Source: Metellina segmentata (taxonomy: Eukaryota; Arthropoda; Arachnida; Araneae; Tetragnathidae). From it: a stretch of DNA of 64,000 bases. A program made the translations under genes and the position numbers. The notes below the pieces were generated by a model, which was not told the DNA's origin, made no database searches, and was given only the letters and a program-made list of their open reading frames with translations. The stretch covers positions 93,959,377 to 94,023,376 of the forward strand of contig OX375878.1 of the NCBI GenBank assembly GCA_947359465.1, given 5' to 3'. Shown here piece after piece: positions 1 through 13,051 of the stretch. Numbering within the stretch: the first letter of the stretch is position 1; the number at the start of each line of letters is the position of its first letter.

Positions 1-215
1 CTAATGATTTCGACGAAATATCCTTTCCATCAAGATCTGACCCTTTATCCTAATGACAAAGTATCTGCTCATCAAGATTTTGCCAATTTTTTTATACCAA
101 GATCAAGTCGGTTTTCTTCCAATGACGAGATATCTAGTCCATCAAGATATGCTTTGGTTTTGTCGATATATTACCAGATACTATACTATACTAAGACTAC
201 GATCCTAGAGGGTTA
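1..215. repeat. Degenerate ~46-bp tandem repeat
   Basis: Successive units carry TCATCAAGAT, a T-rich part and AATGACGAGATATC with changes. Related blocks lie at 778-990 and 34885-35095. Confidence 0.65.
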
Positions 216-777
216 AAAGAAAGCGTTCATTCCTTGAAAGGCATTAGTATCCTGCTATCTCGACTCCGTCTGAAAAATAAATTCTTATGGGCGGAGGTGT
301 ATAAAGTGTACACAAAATTTTCCCGACTGGAAATCTACAAGCTAGGTAAGCGATTTTTTCGATATCACTGCTTTTCTGCATTCTTTAACAATGTCTATAT
401 ACACGATTATTAATAAAAATAAAACCATTAGCAGTTCTTTTATTATTCATAGCGAACAACTTCTCCACACAATTCTGACGCAAACAAAACCACGAAAGCC
501 GTTTAAAACATCTTAATGAATCACTATTACTACTTTATTTCGAGAAGCAAAAAAAACATCAATCCTCCTCTTGTGGTATAGGTTTAGGTTGGAAGTCGTG
601 CATTTTCCAGAGTGCTAGAATTTACTTGATTAGACATTGAATTTTCGTATACCTCAGAGACTATCACACTCAAGTGTGACGAAAAAAAAATCAAAAACTT
701 CATTTTCATTTGTTTTTCACTCGGAGATAATAGATACACGTGAGTTGAAAATATTTACTTTATCCTCCGAGTAGGTT

Positions 778-990
778 CGGCGAGATGTTTCGTACACCAG
801 GATCTCGCCTATCGTGCTAAGGACGAAATATCTCATCAAGAAATAGTCGGGTTTTTTTTATAATGGCGAGTTGGAGATGTGGTCAGTTTTCATCTAATGA
901 CGAGATGTATCGTTCATCACTATCTAGTCAATATATCCTAATGGCGAGACAACTAACACAGTAGGATTAATTTTTTTTCATCAAGAGCCG
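778..990. repeat. Degenerate ~46-bp tandem repeat
   Basis: GGCGAGATGTTTCG, CTCATCAAGAAATAGTCGG and AATGACGAGATGTATCG units of the same family as 1-215. Confidence 0.6.
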
Positions 991-1132
991 AACTTACTTT
1001 GCTGGCTGAATGAATATTTTTATCAATTGTTTAGGCAATGGCAACGACTTAGTCGTGTTGCCCTCTTAAATTCATAATTTATTTAGAATTTTTCCTGGCC
1101 ACTTCTCTTTAAGCACATTGACATATGTTTAG

Positions 1133-1471
1133 GGTAAGGTAATTTTTTAATTAACGTCGTACTTTACTCCTTAGAGCAACACAACAGGCTATTGCCGATG
1201 GTACGGAATCAATCCCCTAAGGGAAAAATCAGAGGACAACACCACATAATTTTGAACCACGGTCAGATAACGAGGCAACACCTGATCTGGCACCCCACTC
1301 TCCAAACTTCTACACCAACCCAACGTGAGGACTTTCGGCCACGACAGATTTAAGATGCATCAGCTGCCTCTACATCATACGCTTACAACTATCCATACAC
1401 TGACCCGGATTCGAACCAGGAACCTTCCGATCTAGAGGCTAACACCTTAACTACCAGACAGTTTGGTCGGC
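1133..1471 (-). mobile_element. SINE type A, near full length
   Basis: A reverse copy with tRNA-like head (box B inverse GGATTCGAACC), common body and AATTACC-type tail. The duplication TTGACATAT lies at 1118-1126 and 1472-1480, though several tail bases intervene on the left. Confidence 0.88.
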
Positions 1472-1685
1472 TTGACATATTAACCACAGTTTCTATCTCT
1501 GCCGGTCCGTTGGTCGGCACAGATAAGCGTAGTAATAGATCACGTGAAACAATATAATTATTTCGTTGGAAATGTTGCGATTCAATTCTCATTTTCTCAT
1601 TTCAGTAATGATCCTACACTGTATTTTCACACACCTTACTTTTCATCTGTCATTGGTTTAAAGTTACTTAGGTGTTGTAATCGTT

Positions 1686-1782
1686 ATCTTTCCATTCCAG
1701 TATGGTCCCGGGCAGTAGCCAATAGCCCGTTGTGTTGCTTAAGTGCGACATTACTTAAAATACCTACCTACCCACTCCTTAT
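1686..1782 (+). mobile_element. SINE 3' fragment
   Basis: Contains GGTCCCGGGCAGTAGCC, AATAGCCCGTTGTGTTGC and a TACCTACC tail, the 3' third of the common SINE body. Confidence 0.8.
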
Positions 1783-1932
1783 TTAGACCGCGTTCACACA
1801 TTATAATGAGTTAGATGATAATTTTTAAGAGGTATGTCTTGCTATTGATAATTTTATTGTTAATCTTTATATTATTAAAGTTCGTCACTTTGGATCAGAA
1901 GTGTTTTTATAAATTGATAAACAAATTTTTAT

Positions 1933-1966
1933 AGCTCCAGTGCGACGTTAATTAACTACCTACAAA
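1933..1966 (+). mobile_element. SINE 3' terminal fragment
   Basis: GCTCCAGTGCGACG followed by TTAATTAACTACCTAC is the last part of the type B tail. Confidence 0.6.
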
Positions 1967-4549
1967 CTACTTTGACCTTCAAATGTTGATGGAACACACT
2001 ATCTTAAATAACATTGGTGTTTTATGATAGTTATGAAGAATTCGATTTATTTGTTTAGCCTATGTATAGTGTAGTAGTGGTAGAAAATATTTTAATACTT
2101 CAGAATGGTTTAGTGACTGAAAAATCCATAAATTGACACGGCACCTTCTATCAACTGATGGGTCATCTAACAAATTGGAAAATTTAAGCATATATTTCAG
2201 AACTTTGAAAGCACTTTGTTGCGTCTTTGAACTTTTCACAACTGAATTGATTTGGATATGAATACTAACTTACTTACAAATCAATGTTTCATGAATATAT
2301 TTCCATGATCAATACAGTAGAATTTTTATTATCTGAGGTTACGTGATAAACCTCGGATATCCAGAAACTCGGATAATAGGGACGTCGTAACAAAACCTGC
2401 CTGCACAGAACAGAAAAATGCACTGTATTGTATGATAGTACTACTTAGAGATTTCACAAAACGATGATTAAGAATAATCTATAATTGAATCTGTGTCTCA
2501 GTACCATAGAATCGGGATAATAGAAACATTTTTGAATTTCACAGCAATATAAAGCCTTTTTCTTGAACAACCCAAATAATTTTTTCTTTAATGTCGCTTC
2601 GATCCTTTTAATATTTATATCAATGATGTATTAGCATAATACAAATGTTTTAAGGGTATCATTTAATTTTATAAACAAAATTTTTCTAAATCAAAATTTA
2701 ATAAAAAATTATGACAATATGAAGGGTTTCTAATAACATGATAGCAATTTAAATTTTGTACCTATTTCGTTGTTTTTTCTACAAAACTCTTCGTTTACAT
2801 TTGGTAAGTGCATTAAACCAAAAAAAATTAGGAATAATAGTAATACAATCTGAATACTGATATCAAATATGAAAATTCTCCAAAAAAAACTCCAAAGAAA
2901 ATCTGATTTTATTTCTCTCATCATCTTACTAAATTAAAAATTTTATTACAGTTACATTTATTTTTTGAGGTTCAATGCACAGTATAATGACTAATAAGCA
3001 TTTATGCAAAATATCTTAGAAAAAATATAATTTCTTTTAGACAGAGTTATTAAGATAATGGTAAATACATAAAAACCTCATTTGAGTAAATTGAAAAAAA
3101 AAAAAAATTAGTTCCTTTAAAAATAATGATCTGTACTAAACATACGCTTAAAATTCTCCACTTTTGTATGTTTCATCTTCAGCATGTTCATGTTTGTCTT
3201 ATTTTTTGCTTTTTGGAGATTCTGATAATTTTCCTTAAAGTATTTACACCAGACGAAAACCAAACGAAAACATCATTGGAACAAGAGAGCATGTCTGATT
3301 AAAAGCAATGGTTCTACAATATTTACCGAAAAAATGACTAAATGTAATTAAAAATTCATAATAAATTAACGGAAAATGAAAAAAAGATATACTTACAGAT
3401 TCTAAAAGGTATGAGGTTGAGTTAGGTCAAGCCCAATCACCAGATACATATATTGCAACCACGTGTTGTAGTTGGGGTTCTCTAATCAGTGTGATGTCGG
3501 GAAGACACTATCAACTGAGCATGTAAACTACCCTTGATGTCACAATTTGGGTGTCATTTTCAGTCCAATGGTGAATTGATTTTCGTATGAGATATTAAAT
3601 AGTATTATATTTTTTTACATTCAATAGGGTGATGTTGTAAGCCACAACAACTTTTTCCTCAAAACTTTTCATAATTTTATAATAACGTGATTATAAGGAC
3701 GCGAGTTACCTACCTTTAAACCTCTCTTGGAAAATATCCTTAGCGGTCTTCCGTTTTACTAATAAAATGGCCTCATATTCTCGCAACTTGATTCAAAGTT
3801 TTAAAAACTCAGTACCGAATTCGGCTTGTATAACAAAAACTCGGTTTATTGGAGCTAGGATAATCAAGGTTTTTGAGCGCATGTGTAATATAATTATCGT
3901 TTGCGCGCGCGTATTGATATCTTGGCTCGCGAAGAATTAAGAATCGTTTGAAGTTTGATTATTTTTAATTTAATTCTTGAGACGACAAATGTGGTAACAT
4001 TTAAAAAGATATATTTAGAAAGATATATTTAGAATTAGTGTTCCTTTTTATCTTTAGAACTTGCATAAAGACTTCGACTATCCGTACGTCGATCTTGATG
4101 TCTTAGAGCAGCAATTTCCAAACCGGGAGGCGCGGACTAGTACAAAGGGAAGCGCGAAAAGTTTAAAATATAATTTTAATAACATAACGTATATAAATAA
4201 ACTTTCGTAATATAACATTAAATTTTATGACCTTTTTTATAACTATTTTTTTTTTACTGGAAACTCCTTGTTTCGGAAATTGGATGACATCACTAGTTTG
4301 CAGTTTGCAAGTACATAGTTTATAAAACAGCTATTAGAACTGCTAATCGCAGGAATCGTCAAAACAATACCCTCATATTCAAACGTCACTCGTAGCTAAA
4401 GTGTTAGCAGAAGCTTTTCAGTAGTATACGATTGTCCTATTGTTTGTTTTTGGTGTTATTATTTACTGATAATAATCATTAGTAATTTATAAGTTGTATT
4501 TTTTCAAGAATATAAATTTAAAAATAATATTTTTAGACTAACGAATAAA
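1967..4549. other. AT-rich DNA without recognisable genes
   Basis: No frame of note. A possible Tigger-like end is at 2314 and the palindromic MITE begins at 4550. Nothing else is recognised. Confidence 0.4.
2314..2545 (+). mobile_element. Possible Tigger/pogo-like end
   Basis: CAGTAGAATTTTTATTATCT and further ACTCGGATAATAG / CGGGATAATAG motifs resemble Tigger/pogo terminal sequence. No matching inverted end or transposase was found. Confidence 0.25.
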
Positions 4550-4806
4550 TCTGCTCAGATAGCAAAATGTTATAAGTCACTTTTCCTAAAAAATTGAGTA
4601 AGTCCCATCCTGGAGTCTGGTTTTGTTAATGTTTAGAAGGTGGTAAAATGTCGTAAGTCTTTTTCCTTCAGTTTTTGAGAAAACAAAGTTGGAAAATTGT
4701 AATAAGTCAAAAACCACAGAGACACATGTTCAATCTTGAATCTTAAAATTGCTGTCACGAAGAATTTAAAAAAGTGACTTATAACATTTTGCCATCTGAG
4801 CACAGA
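4550..4806. mobile_element. Palindromic MITE, copy 1
   Basis: A 257-bp element whose ends, TCTGCTCAGATAGCAAAATG and the inverse TCTGTGCTCAGATGGCAAAA, continue as AATGTTATAAGTCAC on both sides. A second copy at 62581-62832 shares almost the whole length. The class is unknown. Confidence 0.8.
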
Positions 4807-4822
4807 AATTTTTGACTGGTTA

Positions 4823-5470
4823 CATGAGATCCACTAATAATGAAGATATCAATGCTGATACAAGTGAAGTAGTGGGAATACAAGCAACAGGGAACAAGAA
4901 CGTAGAACTCCCAAAGCAAGAAAATACGATTCAACCTCTTTATCATTGAAATTCAGAAGTGTTATTATCGATGGCTTGTTTGTTTTGCACGAAAGCTTTG
5001 GTTGCAGATAGTATGAAACCAGGCAAATTAAAGCGCCACCTTAAACTGCATTCTGGTAAGCCCACAGAACTTTTTCAAAGGTAATTAGATAAATTTAATA
5101 AACAAAAACAAACGTTCAAAATATTAGTTTATTTTCCATCAAACGCATTGCTAGCGTCGTGCCAAGTTTCTTACACAATCGAGAAATGTAATAAACCTCA
5201 CACAATAGGAGAAACTCTAAATTTTCCAGCAGCTATTGATATGTTTAAATAATGTTTTGCGAATCATATGCGAAACAGTTAGGACAAATACGCTTGCTGA
5301 TAATGTTGTTGGCAGAAGAATCGATGATATATATGAAGATCTTTGCCATTAATTAGTTTCTCGATTTCGTACTTCGAAATTCGTCATACCAATAGATGCT
5401 CATTTAATTGCATATATCGCACCCATGCAAGGAAAGTGACGCAACTAAAAATTGCAGAATTTGAGAAACA
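4823..5470 (+). pseudogene. Relic of a hAT transposase (BED finger portion)
   Basis: Across frames one reads MACLFCTKALVADSMKPGKL then KRHLKLHSGKP (a BED-type C-x2-C ... H-x4-H finger), then YTIEKCNKPHTIGETL, RRIDDIYEDL and VIPIDAHLIAYIAPMQG. These match the N-terminal half of ZBED5/SCAND3-like hAT transposases. Many stops and shifts occur and no terminal repeats were found, so it is an old fragment. Confidence 0.72.
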
Positions 5471-6445
5471 TCAACTTAAAGGATACCATAAAACTAATAT
5501 TGAAATAGTATAAGCTTCTTTTAAATTTTAGGTATATAAGTATTTATGGTGGTAACTTCTATTCTATTCTAACAAGCTGGGGCAACTCATGCATATTTTT
5601 CAATGACATAACAACAAAATTTTTATTTTTTTGACGTGTCAATTTTTTTTGCCTGGTTGCGATATGTTGCAGAAACTAATGTAATAGAAGATATATTATT
5701 TTGCAACTCCATTCCTAGAAAGGCCAAATCCAATGAAATTTTCAATAGAATTGACACTTTTTTATGAGAACGACATAAAGTGGAATAACTCTTGTGTCAA
5801 AAAAATATGAACGAGGTTCTTAAAAACATTTTTACAAAAATTACGAAAGTTATTTAGTTTTTCATCAGCAACAATTAGAGCTTTCAGTACTAAAGATACG
5901 TTTTCAATCAGGCAGCATAGTGTGGTAAAAAGTTAATGATCATGGCTGACAAAAGCTAGCTTTCTGTAATGTATGTAGGTTAATAACCTGTGTAAAACTT
6001 CCACTTCCTGGGCAGAGAAATATATTTGTTCATAGCTACTAAAACACGTGGGGAATGATACTGGCGACTGGAATTCTTCCTAGTTGCCAGAACAATAAGT
6101 ATCGAACAAGTGTTCTGGGTTTGATGAGTCACGTCATCTGTCGACTCGTTCTAATATTGATTTCAACAATTAGGTTAAATATTCACAGAATGTTTTCGAA
6201 AATACTAGTAATAAATATAAGCAGCTTACATAAAGCGAAACAGTTTCAACTTTTTTGCCTAAAGAGAAATCATTGCATTTATAAATTACACAGTAGAATC
6301 CCGAATCTTGATGCAGTATCTGAATAAATTTGTATTGCGTATTCGATTTTAATGAAAACATTATTTTCATCGTAGCTTGAGTATGTTGGTTCTTAGAAAC
6401 CATTTTTCTCACTCTTTCGGTTTTTTTTAAACTATTTGCAAGGTG
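5471..6445. other. Unassigned DNA
   Basis: Frames at 6055-6327 and 6170-6412 overlap on opposite strands and resemble nothing. This is probably old transposon debris. Confidence 0.35.
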
Positions 6446-6690
6446 ATAGGTAGGTGGTTAGTTAATTAACGTCACACTGGGGCAACACAACGGGCTATTG
6501 GCGACGGTCCGGGATTAATCGCGAAGGGAAAGATCCGAGAAGAACACCTTGTAATTTTGAACCACGGTCAAAAGACGAAATCAACACCTGAGCTGGCACC
6601 CCACTTTCCAAACTTCCACACCTGGGTAACATGAGGACAATTGAGACCACTACAGATTTAACGAGCACCAGCCACCGCGTAACTGAAATC
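6446..6690 (-). mobile_element. SINE type B, head-truncated
   Basis: Reverse copy with GGTAGGTGGTTAGTTAATTA tail, full 3' body and central GAGGACAATTGAGACC region. The tRNA-like head is missing. Confidence 0.82.
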
Positions 6691-7478
6691 AGCTTAACTC
6701 CACATCATAATTGATATCAAATTTGATCATTTATTTAAGATCGCTATTAAAGAGGGATGTTGTGATTTCTATTAAAAAATGATTGCTATAAAAAAGAAGA
6801 TGGATAAAATCACTTCTTCACTCCATCTCACCCTGGAGGATGAGTTTACGTTACACCTTTCATGGATACCACATATTCTAGACACAACCTTTTCATAGAG
6901 GTGTCTTATATTCATTCCAGACAAACATCCAGTTATGGTCAATGCTGATAGTGATGGGATGCCAATGCTTATAGCAGTATTGATGTAACTACTTTCATGA
7001 AATCGAGCATTTCTTAAGAGTAGTTTCGATATGATGAAAATTTTAATGTACAGTCGCTGAAAAAAAAACAGAACCACCTGTCTTCATGCGAGCAATTTTA
7101 ACAGTAGAGCAAATTCAAAGATGGCATTTAACACAAACAGACGTCCCTTCTATTAAGGGCACAGGGAACATAATTTGGCTCAAATTTTCGATTTTTTAAT
7201 TTTGGGCTTAAAAAATAGCGGGAATTAAGACGATTCCAAAAATGTATAACTTGTATAGGTTTGAAAACTATAAACACATTTAAACAGACGTTTACGAATG
7301 TAAATAACGCCTGTCACACATCAATGGCCTAGCCCTCTCCCAGTAAAATCACATGTACGTACGATTTGACTTGCACAATGTTTCGGCTAGTTTTCAACCT
7401 CATTTTTACTGCAATATTTACAGTAGGTTTTTCTTACTTTTTACTTTAATCTGTGCGAGTAGAATTAAATGCTTCTTT

Positions 7479-7540
7479 ATACATCACCTGCACAATGCAC
7501 ATGTCTTTTTCAAGACATGTGCATTGAGCAGGTGATGTAT
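7479..7540. repeat. Near-perfect hairpin, 29-bp arms
   Basis: ATACATCACCTGCACAATGC onward is matched in inverse with one mismatch. The loop is TTTC at 7508-7511. Confidence 0.9.
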
Positions 7541-8469
7541 TTTTGAACCGAGCTAAGGGATTGAACCACGTGTTTTATGATTTGGTAAAAAATACAGCTT
7601 CATATATTGATTAAAAAGTTCCTTTTGCTTGTTTGCAATGGCGTAAAAAAGTTGTTTGGTAGACGCAAATTTAGTGGAAATCAATTTACTGTTGTGAGGA
7701 AGGTAAATGCTTGCTGATGACTCAGTGACCGAAATTAGTGCATCTGAGAAGAAGATTGACACAACTTTTCCGGAAGCTATCTAAAAATGCCAGAGTGAAG
7801 TTAAAGCTGTTGAAACAAAAGAAATGTGATTAAGAAATGCTGAATCAAAATGATTATGGCGCTGGAAAGTTTTAATCTAGTGAATTTTAAGCATAGTATG
7901 TGTTTTTATGTTTTTTTTTTTTTTCATTTTTCTCAAAATGTGTTTTTTTTATGCTTTGGTACACTTTTCTTAAATTCTATTGAAGCTACACTTTTCAAAT
8001 TTTACACACTTGTTCAAACAAGTGTTTTCAATCAAAATACCTATTATTTTAAATTTAAATGCAGAACATATGGAAATATCACTAAAAAAAAGTTTTAAAA
8101 ATTCTGTTATTTTTGAAAAAAAAAATTTTTTTTAAATCTAATTTTATTTCTATTAGATTAAAATTAAAAATCCTTCTTATTATTTTCAAATGGAATATCT
8201 TTTGTTGCCAGGAAAATTTTGGAGACAATACTTGCAATAGTTTTTGAGAAAAGTGTACCAAACTGGGATATTGTGAAAAAAAATTTTTCAAACAGTTAAA
8301 AAGTAAGTAGCTACAGAAAACAAAATTATGAAGGGAATACATTTTGTTACAGTTAATTATAATATGTAATGTGTATATTTTCAAGGAAAATTTTTTTTTT
8401 TAGTTATATGATTATTTTTTAATTGTATATGGCTTGACGAATGTGAGCTTAAAATTCATGCATTTAGTC

Positions 8470-8707
8470 TATCGAGGTGGTCCGTGTGCCCTTAATTCCA
8501 ATTAATAAAATTTGAATAAGTGGCTGTCTTCATGTTAAATTGAGCACCAATTTCATAATTTCCGATAGGAAGCCCTATTTCGACACACAATTTCGAATCT
8601 ATATCACAATTTTAACTTCAGATACCAAATTTCATGTCATTGGAACTCTTGCCGTTTCCAAGTTATGTGGACAGAAAGATTGGGGCTCCTAATGTTAAAT
8701 CAGTTTT
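8470..8707 (+). repeat. Dispersed repeat, copy 1
   Basis: TTCATAATTTCC, ACCAAATTTC and GGGGCTCCTAATGTTAAAT recur in order at 41330-41540. The class is unknown. Confidence 0.5.
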
Positions 8708-8853
8708 GCTCAGGCGTTGCTTCGTCATCTTTGACCGTGGTTCAAAATTACGAGGTGTTGTCCACGAATCTTTCCCTTAAGGGATTGATCCCGGACCGTC
8801 GTCAATAGCCCGTTGTGTTGCTCTAGTACGAGATTAACTAAAATTACACTTAC
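8708..8853 (+). mobile_element. SINE 3' half
   Basis: Runs from GCTTCGTCATCTTTGACCG to CTAAAATTACACTTACC and abuts the mariner fragment. Confidence 0.82.
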
Positions 8854-9215
8854 CCTGACTTAACACCATGTGATTTTTTTCTTTGGGACTACGTAAAGGA
8901 TAACGCATGTAATCCTCCTCTTCCTGTTGATCAAGCTGAGTTGAAATAGCGTATCGCATCCACTATCACTGCATCTGCTTCAGATACTTTAACACGCGTC
9001 TGGGCGGATATGGGTTACCGGTTCGCTGTGTGCAGTGTGACTAAGGGTGCACACATAGAACATACATGGAACATCTGTGATTGTCTCTAAAAAAACTTGA
9101 ATCACATTCACCTACACTTCTGTTTCAGGCAACTTACAAAATCTTACATAGTCACTGTTATATAGTGCGTTGAAATTGTACACTTTCTTATGAATCACCC
9201 TGTATTTCTATAGAG
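8854..9215 (+). mobile_element. 3' end of a mariner/IS630-type transposon
   Basis: The frame from 8854 reads PDLTPCDFFLWDYVKDN ... YRFAVCSVTKGAHIEH with one internal stop, the C-terminal end of a DDE_3 transposase. It is followed by a terminal repeat-like end whose inverse reads ATACAGGGTGATTCATAAG. The 5' two-thirds is absent. A SINE 3' end abuts the break at 8853. Confidence 0.8.
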
Positions 9216-10782
9216 CTTATATTTGTGCCATGTTACTGTTAAACAACCCAAACACAATCCACCCCGTATTTTATTTTAGAAGTAATTTTGTATGCAATAA
9301 TATTTATTAAATTAATGTTTGAAAAAATTCTGAATTGGGACCTTATTTTATTTTTATGGAAATCGATTTAGAAGAACCTCTAAATATGGCCATGCAAAAT
9401 TTCAGCTCTTTCCGATATTTAGTTTTTGAGCTACATTAAATTTTCCCAATTGTTGCAATGTTTGGAAGAAACCAAAAGTTTTTAAAACGCTTGACAAACC
9501 TCGGATATTAGTTCTCGAATCGTTTGCCACTTGTTAATATAATAATGTAATTCTCAAATCGTTTACGCTTGCATAATAAATATAATAATCCTCGGATTGC
9601 TGAAAAATACGTTTGAAATATTGTTCAAATTTGAAATTCGGGTAGCAATAAATACAATTAATCACTATCTACGGAATACTTTCTATGTGGAGATGATCCC
9701 TGAAATTGAAACTAACTTGAACACTGGATATCTCGGGATATATTGATAGGAAAGGCATGAAATTTTATATTTAGACTAATTTAACTATGCAAAATCTGCT
9801 AATGGCATCAAAACACGACATTTCCTTTAGAAATTTTGTTGTTTGTGCAAAATTTGATATGAAGACGTCCTTTTATTCAACGATTTTGGATTTGAATTTG
9901 CAGAGGACGTTATTCTCTATTGAATAATACCTTTGAATTTTCTCTAGCATGAACAGTGTTTGAAATAAAGGAGGTGGTTCGGGGATTTTTATCCTGTGAC
10001 TGTAAGCGGGAAGAAGCTATAAAATGTAAACTCATTTTCGTTGTACGTAAACAGACCGTGTTTAACTAAAACTTGCATGAATCCTATAAAATTTACAGCA
10101 TATTATGGTCGAGCTGTAGACTTATTTGCACATAACTTGAAAATAAGATGTTCTTATTTTATAATCGACTCATATTGGTTTTAAAGGAAACTGAATTATA
10201 AAAACAACAAATATACTCATTGCTCTTTATTTCAGTTTTACTTTATGAAACGTGTCTATGCAAAATCATTTCATTTCTATGATAATAGTTTAAATGTAGA
10301 TGTGGCTGATGGAAAAAAGCTACTGGTTGAATTTTTCTAATGGCACATATCAGAAATTTGCGTGTCCGAATCTCATCCGGGTCACCATTCTTTGATGTTG
10401 TAGCATCTTGAATAAACATTAACATAAGTTAAGAGATTATAAAAAAAATCTTATTAATACAGAACGCATGTTTTTTGTATACAAAGTAAGCTAAGCTAAG
10501 CTAGAAGAGTGATGGGACAGCGCAGATTGATCTACATGTCTACCGCTCCCACAAATAAAAATTGTTTGTGTTTTAAGAGTAAGTAATGCATGTGGAATGA
10601 ATTGCTCAACTGGAACGTTTTGCTTTCTAGACAAATTATTCCAGCATCTATTTACTAGTAGCGATATATGTTTGCATCTTCTTAACCTTTTGACTACGGC
10701 TATAGATATAACTAGCGCGATTCTTTCTTGGCGCGATTCTCAAAACTTTCAAGGTGCAACTGCTATACCTGCCGTAGTACCA
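9216..10782. other. Unassigned AT-rich DNA
   Basis: No gene or clear element. A tRNA-like snippet (GTGTCCGAATC) at about 10368 lacks a full tRNA fold. Confidence 0.35.
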
Positions 10783-10940
10783 ACCAGTTGTGCTGCTCCA
10801 GTGTGAAATTAATTAAAAAATACGAAACATCTTTAAAATGTAGGTATTAAATTCAACACCTGAGCAGGCATCCCGGTTTCCAAACTTCCACACCAAGCCA
10901 TCGTGAGGACATTTGAGATCACAACGGATTTAACATAGTC
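10783..10940. mobile_element. Scrambled SINE fragments
   Basis: A plus-strand 3' piece (AGTTGTGCTGCTCCAGTG) is followed by a minus-strand body piece (CACCTGAGCAGGCATCCCG ... GTGAGGACATTTGAGATC). Confidence 0.65.
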
Positions 10941-11133
10941 TAAATTCCTTTTTTGCGCTTATAACTTTCAAAGTAGTACAACTGATGTACTGCTCATAGT
11001 CTAAATTCTTTCTTGGCACGATCAAAATAGAACTGTTGTACCGGCCGTAGTCTAAAGGTTAATTACAAAACCTGATGTAGCTCAGCGTTTTTCAATCTTT
11101 TTCTTCTCTCTTGGCACCCTTAAACTAATTAGG

Positions 11134-11383
11134 GCCGTGATAGCCTGGTTGGAAGAGTAGGGGATTAGCAACTGGAGGATTGCGAGTTCGATGTGTCGTG
11201 GCCTCAAATGTCCTCACCTTGGCGTGGTATGGAGGTTTTGAAAGTGGGGTGCCAGCTCAGATGCTGCCTTGGCTGACCGTGGCTAAAAATTACGTGGTGT
11301 TGTCCTCGGATCTCTTTCTCGTCTGGTTTATCTCGGACCGTCACCAATAGCCCGTTGTGTATCTCCAGTGCGACGGTAATTAA
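11134..11383 (+). mobile_element. SINE type B, split by a Harbinger MITE
   Basis: The head GGGCCGTGATAGCCTGGTTG with box-B-like GCGAGTTCGA, a shortened body, and 3' end CTCCAGTGCGACGGTAATTA. The tail resumes after the MITE at 11825-11842 (AAGTACCTATCTATCT). Confidence 0.83.
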
Positions 11384-11821
11384 GGCCCGGTGCACACATC
11401 CGGTTTTTCAACGCCACTGCGCCACCGAAGCCCAACTATGCACACATAACCGTGAAATGACGCATGAACTCATTTCGCACCATTTGCGATAAATATTCTA
11501 TAGAAGAAAGCATGTTGATTTCGCTTACTTGGTGTAAAAAAATAATATTTTGAAACACAAAATAGACGTTACTGGATACAACCATTTATAAATTATTATT
11601 TATATTCTATTTGTTTGTGAAAACAAGGTACTTGAGAACGGAGACTCATGTGCGGCGCCGTGGGAAACTGCGGAACAAATTGCACGCAAATTGGATGTGC
11701 GGCGCCCCAGCGGCGCTGGAGGCATGTGTACACTCCTCCATTGGATCTAATGTATCTCAGACCGCACTTGCGTTGCGGCATCGGCCCCGCACGTTGAAAA
11801 ACCGGATGTGTGCACCGGGCC
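11384..11821. mobile_element. PIF/Harbinger-type MITE
   Basis: The first 30 bases (starting GGCCCGGTGCACACATCCGG) are perfectly repeated in inverse at the end, and the element is flanked by TAA (11381-11383, 11822-11824). A 3-bp TWA duplication with G-starting termini is the PIF/Harbinger signature. The 438-bp element is GC-richer than its surroundings and has no transposase. It splits the tail of a SINE. Confidence 0.9.
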
Positions 11822-11842
11822 TAAAAGTACCTATCTATCTAA

Positions 11843-13051
11843 ACTAATTACTGAAATTCTGAGGCACAACAAAAATATTTGAGGCCGATCAAACAAAAGA
11901 TAGGAACAATTTTGTTTGATTTGCAAAAATATTATATTATACTAATTACCTACCAATTTTGCTCAAAGTAGCTTTTAAAAAATATTTTGAGGAGCAATTT
12001 ACTTTGTAATAATAAAATTATATGAAAAATATTATTTATACGGGTGTAAATTAAAATATTGGAGTACACGCTTGTTAAAGTATCACAACAAAGACGTTGA
12101 AATTAAATAAATCTTACACAACTTAACCTTTTTGACCATTCGTAAGGCACGCTAATACTATTTTCCCGGCACACAGGTTGAAAATCGCTGTTGTGACCAA
12201 AGACTCAGATATCTCATTTTCTGTTAACTTTTCCAATCACTTAACGACATCTTGAAAATGTTCCAACAAGTCAACGCAGTAAATATCCCCAAAGCCATAG
12301 CTGCAAACCTACCGAAGTCCTTGTCGGACTTGTTTTCCAGATTTCAATTAAACGGGTCGGACTATTTCCTCCGAAAACGGCCACAGTATCTGGAATTCGT
12401 TATCGCGTACATCAATTTCTTAATAGAAGTTGTAACTAACGGAACTACACAACAGGTTAAGTAAGTAAGTAAAGGTTCATCGACACCGCCCTAGCAACGG
12501 GAGTCCTTAAAAGCACTAGGGTTGATGACTGGAACTCTCAAGGGATAAGGGCCATTTTTAATACCCTGACAGTATCAGGAATAATGATCCTCGCATCTGC
12601 AGCTGCCGGCTTTGAGAATGGGATGGATTTATATACAACTCGGAGCAATTATCACCAGTCGACATGATTCTTGCTGCCCGATGTTATGTCATAGTTCTTT
12701 TATTTTCCCACATTTTCCTAAAGGCTCTTTTGAGTACTTTTTCGTTTTATAATGTCCGTTTCGCTTTTGGAGGGTTGTGATTTCATTTCTGTAAGAGACG
12801 TTAACCCCACTTTTTGATGTTTAGTGTTCAGTATGCAATACCGGGGCTGTGTTAGACGTGAATCATAAAAAGGTTCATTATGGTAAGAGAGTCAATGGGC
12901 TCGTGTCAATTTTTTCAAAGCTGTTATATTTATGACTCGGTTTAGCATTTATATTCTAGTGTAAGGAATAAATTGAAATATCTATATGTAGGCAAGAGTA
13001 GATAAAGAGAATGGTACGTATAATCGAAATTCGAAATATTTTTTACTGTCT
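11843..13051. other. Unassigned DNA
   Basis: A 70-codon frame at 12252-12464 has reasonable composition but no recognised motif. It may be a gene or transposon fragment. Confidence 0.35.

Noticed and set aside
7050..7180. Possible mariner/Tc1-like end near CAGTCGCTGAAAAAAAAAC
   Set aside because: No inverted partner or transposase was found.
10368..10400. tRNA-like GTGTCCGAATC followed by a CCA-like end
   Set aside because: No acceptor stem, D arm or anticodon arm can be folded. At most it is a SINE or tRNA relic.
12252..12464. 70-codon plus-strand frame with reasonable composition
   Set aside because: No recognised motif, no splice partners and no second fragment nearby, so it is not called as a gene.
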